DNA of 64,000 nucleotides from Flavobacteriales bacterium. Lineage in GTDB: Bacteria > Bacteroidota > Bacteroidia > Flavobacteriales_F > PHOS-HE28. A program made the translations under genes and the position numbers. Of this stretch, positions 63,974 through 64,000 are shown piece by piece; the first letter of the stretch is position 1, and each line of letters begins with the position of its first letter. Under the pieces are notes generated by a model. The model made no database searches, had not been told where the DNA came from, and saw only the letters and a list, made by a program, of their open reading frames with translations. The stretch is from assembly GCA_016718655.1 (NCBI GenBank), contig JADKCV010000009.1, forward strand, positions 1-64,000, read 5' to 3'.

Positions 63974-64000
63974 GTAGCCGCCAACCGGGCGGTATGGCGC

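Overview
The window looks like a chromosomal segment of a GC-rich (high-50s to about 60 % by eye) member of the Bacteroidota, most likely the Flavobacteriales. The reasons are: secreted proteins ending in type IX secretion (T9SS) sorting domains of both the type A and the gliding-associated type B kind; repeated TAnnTTTG -7 promoter boxes and almost no Shine-Dalgarno sequences; a eukaryote-like class Ia ribonucleotide reductase; a dimeric glycyl-tRNA synthetase; a three-gene succinate dehydrogenase (C-A-B); and the glycogen-synthase-like/DUF4270/glmS cluster diverging from panC-panD. I see no phage, transposase, CRISPR array or rRNA.

Layout. 1-7 kb: nrdB-nrdA on the minus strand (nrdA is cut by the left edge and frameshifted), a DUF3109 protein, and glyS on the plus strand. 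7-13 kb: a T9SS-exported protein, tRNA-Leu(CAA), dCMP deaminase with an S41 protease, two alanine-rich lipoproteins in tandem, sodA and a TM2 protein. 13-21.5 kb: glmS, a DUF4270 lipoprotein and a glycogen-synthase-like gene on minus; panC, panD, a flippase-like membrane protein, a heptose-phosphate adenylyltransferase and radA on plus. 21.5-39.6 kb: a 1401-aa T9SS protein with a gingipain-like region and Ig-like repeats, a flavoprotein and a beta-lactamase-fold lipoprotein, an OmpA-like lipoprotein, an oligopeptide-binding lipoprotein, a large predicted outer-membrane barrel, a coiled-coil membrane protein, ComF, free-methionine sulfoxide reductase and an Ig-like lipoprotein. 39.7-50.7 kb: a giant IgGFc-binding/CHU-type secreted protein (frameshifted), a nitrilase with a methionine aminotransferase (frameshifted), an orphan gene and the sdhCAB operon. 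50.8-64 kb: DUF1801, an aminopeptidase P followed by a decayed copy of its own 3' end, a pair of small membrane proteins with GldL-like FKxxHWP motifs, an 85-aa sorting-domain-like protein, a LytTR regulator with a propeller histidine kinase, tRNA-Ala(GGC), a double universal stress protein, and a polyphosphate kinase 1 fused to an N-terminal HD domain.

Most genes are housekeeping (nucleotide reduction, translation, pantothenate, cell-wall amino sugar, respiration, DNA repair) mixed with envelope and T9SS-export genes. The most unusual item is the HD-PPK1 fusion at the right edge. Next come the GldL-like HWP protein pair, the tandem poly-alanine lipoproteins, the displaced pepP 3' end, and a recurrent promoter arrangement in which a TAnnTTyG box lies only 4-9 nt before the start codon, implying leaderless or nearly leaderless mRNAs. 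Three indels break otherwise well conserved genes (nrdA, the CHU-type gene and the aminotransferase). Assembly or sequencing error is the simplest explanation for these.
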